Part shown: in pieces, positions 5,822 through 6,755 of the stretch
Numbering within the stretch: position 1 is the first letter of the stretch
Layout: each line of letters starts with the position of its first letter
NCBI GenBank assembly: GCA_004297315.1
Contig: SCTU01000156.1
Location: 1 to 6,755 of the forward strand
From: Dehalococcoidia bacterium
Lineage (GTDB): Bacteria > Chloroflexota > Dehalococcoidia > UBA2979
Length of the DNA: 6,755 nt
Direction: 5' to 3'
Notes under the pieces: model-generated
Told to the model about the DNA's origin: nothing
Seen by the model: only the letters and a program-made list of their open reading frames with translations
Databases searched by the model: none
Program-made: the position numbers and the translations under genes

Positions 5822-6755
5822 CTAATCGCGTGCCTTGAGCACCTCGGACGTGTACGTCGTGCCGACGAGGCCGCGCGCGCAAAGGGCGTCGTATTCCTGC
5901 CGCGTGTAGCCGAGGAGGTCGAGGTAGATCTCCTCGTTGTTCTCGCCGAGTTTGACCGGTGGCGTCCGGATCCAGTTCGGCGTGTTCGCCCATTTCGTGA
6001 AGATGCCGGGGTAGCGGTGGGTGCCGACGCCCTCCATCGTCAGTTCCTCGAAGAAGCCGCGGGCCTCGAGCTGTGGCGAGTGGAACGCGGCGAGGTCGTC
6101 GTGGACGGGCCCGGCGGCGACGCGCACGTCCTGCAGCGCGTGGAACAGTTCTTCGTTATTGAACCCCCGGGTCACCTCGCCGAGGGCTGCGTCGAGTTCC
6201 TTCCGGTGCTCGACGCGTGCGCCGCCGGTGCAGAAGCGCTCGTCTCGGGCGAGTGCATGCGCGCCGAGGACACCGCACAGAGCGCCGAACTCCTCGTCGG
6301 TCGCCACGTCGATGGCGATCCACCGGTCGTCGCCGGAGGTCGGGTAGATGCCGTGCGGTGCGTGCGAGGGGTGGCTGTTCCCCTGCGGGCCGGTCGGCCG
6401 CCGATTCATCGTGTAGTCCATGATGTACTCACCGATGACCGGCAGGAACGCCTCGGCGAGCGGCATCTCGATCTGCTGCCCCTGCCCCGTGCGGGCACGA
6501 TGGCGCAACGCGGCGGTCACGGCCCACGCTCCCATGACGCCGGCGACCGCGTCCGCCGTGAAAGCGTCGCCCATCTCGTCGGGCGTGCCGTCGTCGTACG
6601 TGCGGATCAGGTGGTGCCCGATCATCCCCTCGACGTGCGTGCCGAAGCCGCGGTAGTTCTTGTACGGCCCGGCAAGCCCGTACGCGGGCATCCGCAGCAT
6701 GATCAGGTTCGGGTTGACCTCGCGCAGGACCTCGTAGGTGATGTTGGCCCGTTCG
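5822..6755 (-). CDS. CaiB/BaiF class III CoA-transferase, C-terminal ~311 codons; N-terminus beyond right edge
   Basis: Cytoplasmic enzyme family that moves CoA between carboxylic acids through an aspartyl-CoA anhydride intermediate (formyl-CoA, crotonobetainyl-CoA and succinyl-CoA types). The frame is open to the right edge and begins ERANITYEVLREVNPNLI, a typical mid-protein block, so roughly the first 80-100 residues are missing. Seen next: MRMPAYGLAGPY-type segment (LRMPAYGLAGPYKNY), GFGTHVEGMIG, then GDAFTADAVAGVMGAW, where the Asp codon at 6551-6553 aligns with the catalytic aspartate (D169 of formyl-CoA transferase). These are followed by LRHRARTGQGQQIEMPLAEA and a small C-terminal domain ending in a TAG stop at 5822-5824. 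An in-frame ATG at 6700 is internal, not the true start. The substrate is unknown. It resembles the divergent CaiB homologues common in environmental Chloroflexota, which is recollection, not a search. Confidence 0.94.
   Translation of the reverse strand, partial: ERANITYEVLREVNPNLIMLRMPAYGLAGPYKNYRGFGTHVEGMIGHHLIRTYDDGTPDEMGDAFTADAVAGVMGAWAVTAALRHRARTGQGQQIEMPLAEAFLPVIGEYIMDYTMNRRPTGPQGNSHPSHAPHGIYPTSGDDRWIAIDVATDEEFGALCGVLGAHALARDERFCTGGARVEHRKELDAALGEVTRGFNNEELFHALQDVRVAAGPVHDDLAAFHSPQLEARGFFEELTMEGVGTHRYPGIFTKWANTPNWIRTPPVKLGENNEEIYLDLLGYTRQEYDALCARGLVGTTYTSEVLKARD

Overview
This is a high-GC bacterial window with third codon positions dominated by G and C. It carries five protein-coding genes: two run off the edges, and one is a very small gene that is easy to miss. 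No rRNA, tRNA, CRISPR array, insertion sequence or phage gene is visible. The gene set is chromosomal housekeeping and accessory metabolism. An adenosylcobalamin-dependent ribonucleotide reductase, a CaiB/BaiF-type CoA-transferase, an aminopeptidase P and a TauE/SafE exporter together fit an aerobic or microaerobic soil or water bacterium. Chloroflexota, Actinomycetota and alphaproteobacteria are all possible, and the sequence alone does not settle the phylum.

Layout, left to right. (1) 1-2935, minus strand: the N-terminal ~978 codons of nrdJ, class II ribonucleotide reductase; its C-terminus lies beyond the left edge. (2) 2936-3265: a 330-base non-coding region that is the control region of nrdJ. 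Read toward nrdJ it holds a 28-bp imperfect palindrome over a TTGACA -35 element, a -10 element 17 bp further on, an 18-bp inverted repeat nested in a direct repeat, a strong NrdR box, a degenerate second NrdR box exactly 32 bp away centre to centre, and a good ribosome binding site. (3) 3266-3406, minus strand: a 46-codon reading frame encoding a single C2H2 zinc finger (C-x2-C-x12-H-x4-H) with coding-like base composition. (4) 3407-3561: 155 bases with no recognisable gene or clear terminator. (5) 3562-4893, minus strand: pepP-like Xaa-Pro aminopeptidase with all five metal ligands. (6) 4894-4991: a 98-bp divergent intergenic region. (7) 4992-5816, plus strand: a TauE/SafE-family membrane permease starting at GTG. 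(8) 5822-6755, minus strand: the C-terminal ~311 codons of a CaiB/BaiF class III CoA-transferase, convergent with the permease and only 5 bp from it.

The genes do not form one pathway. nrdJ makes deoxynucleotides and is predicted to be repressed by NrdR. PepP trims peptides with proline in second position. The permease and CoA-transferase are separate transport and CoA-ester functions with unknown substrates. The parts most worth a second look are the layered nrdJ control region and the tiny zinc-finger gene; everything else looks like ordinary members of known families.
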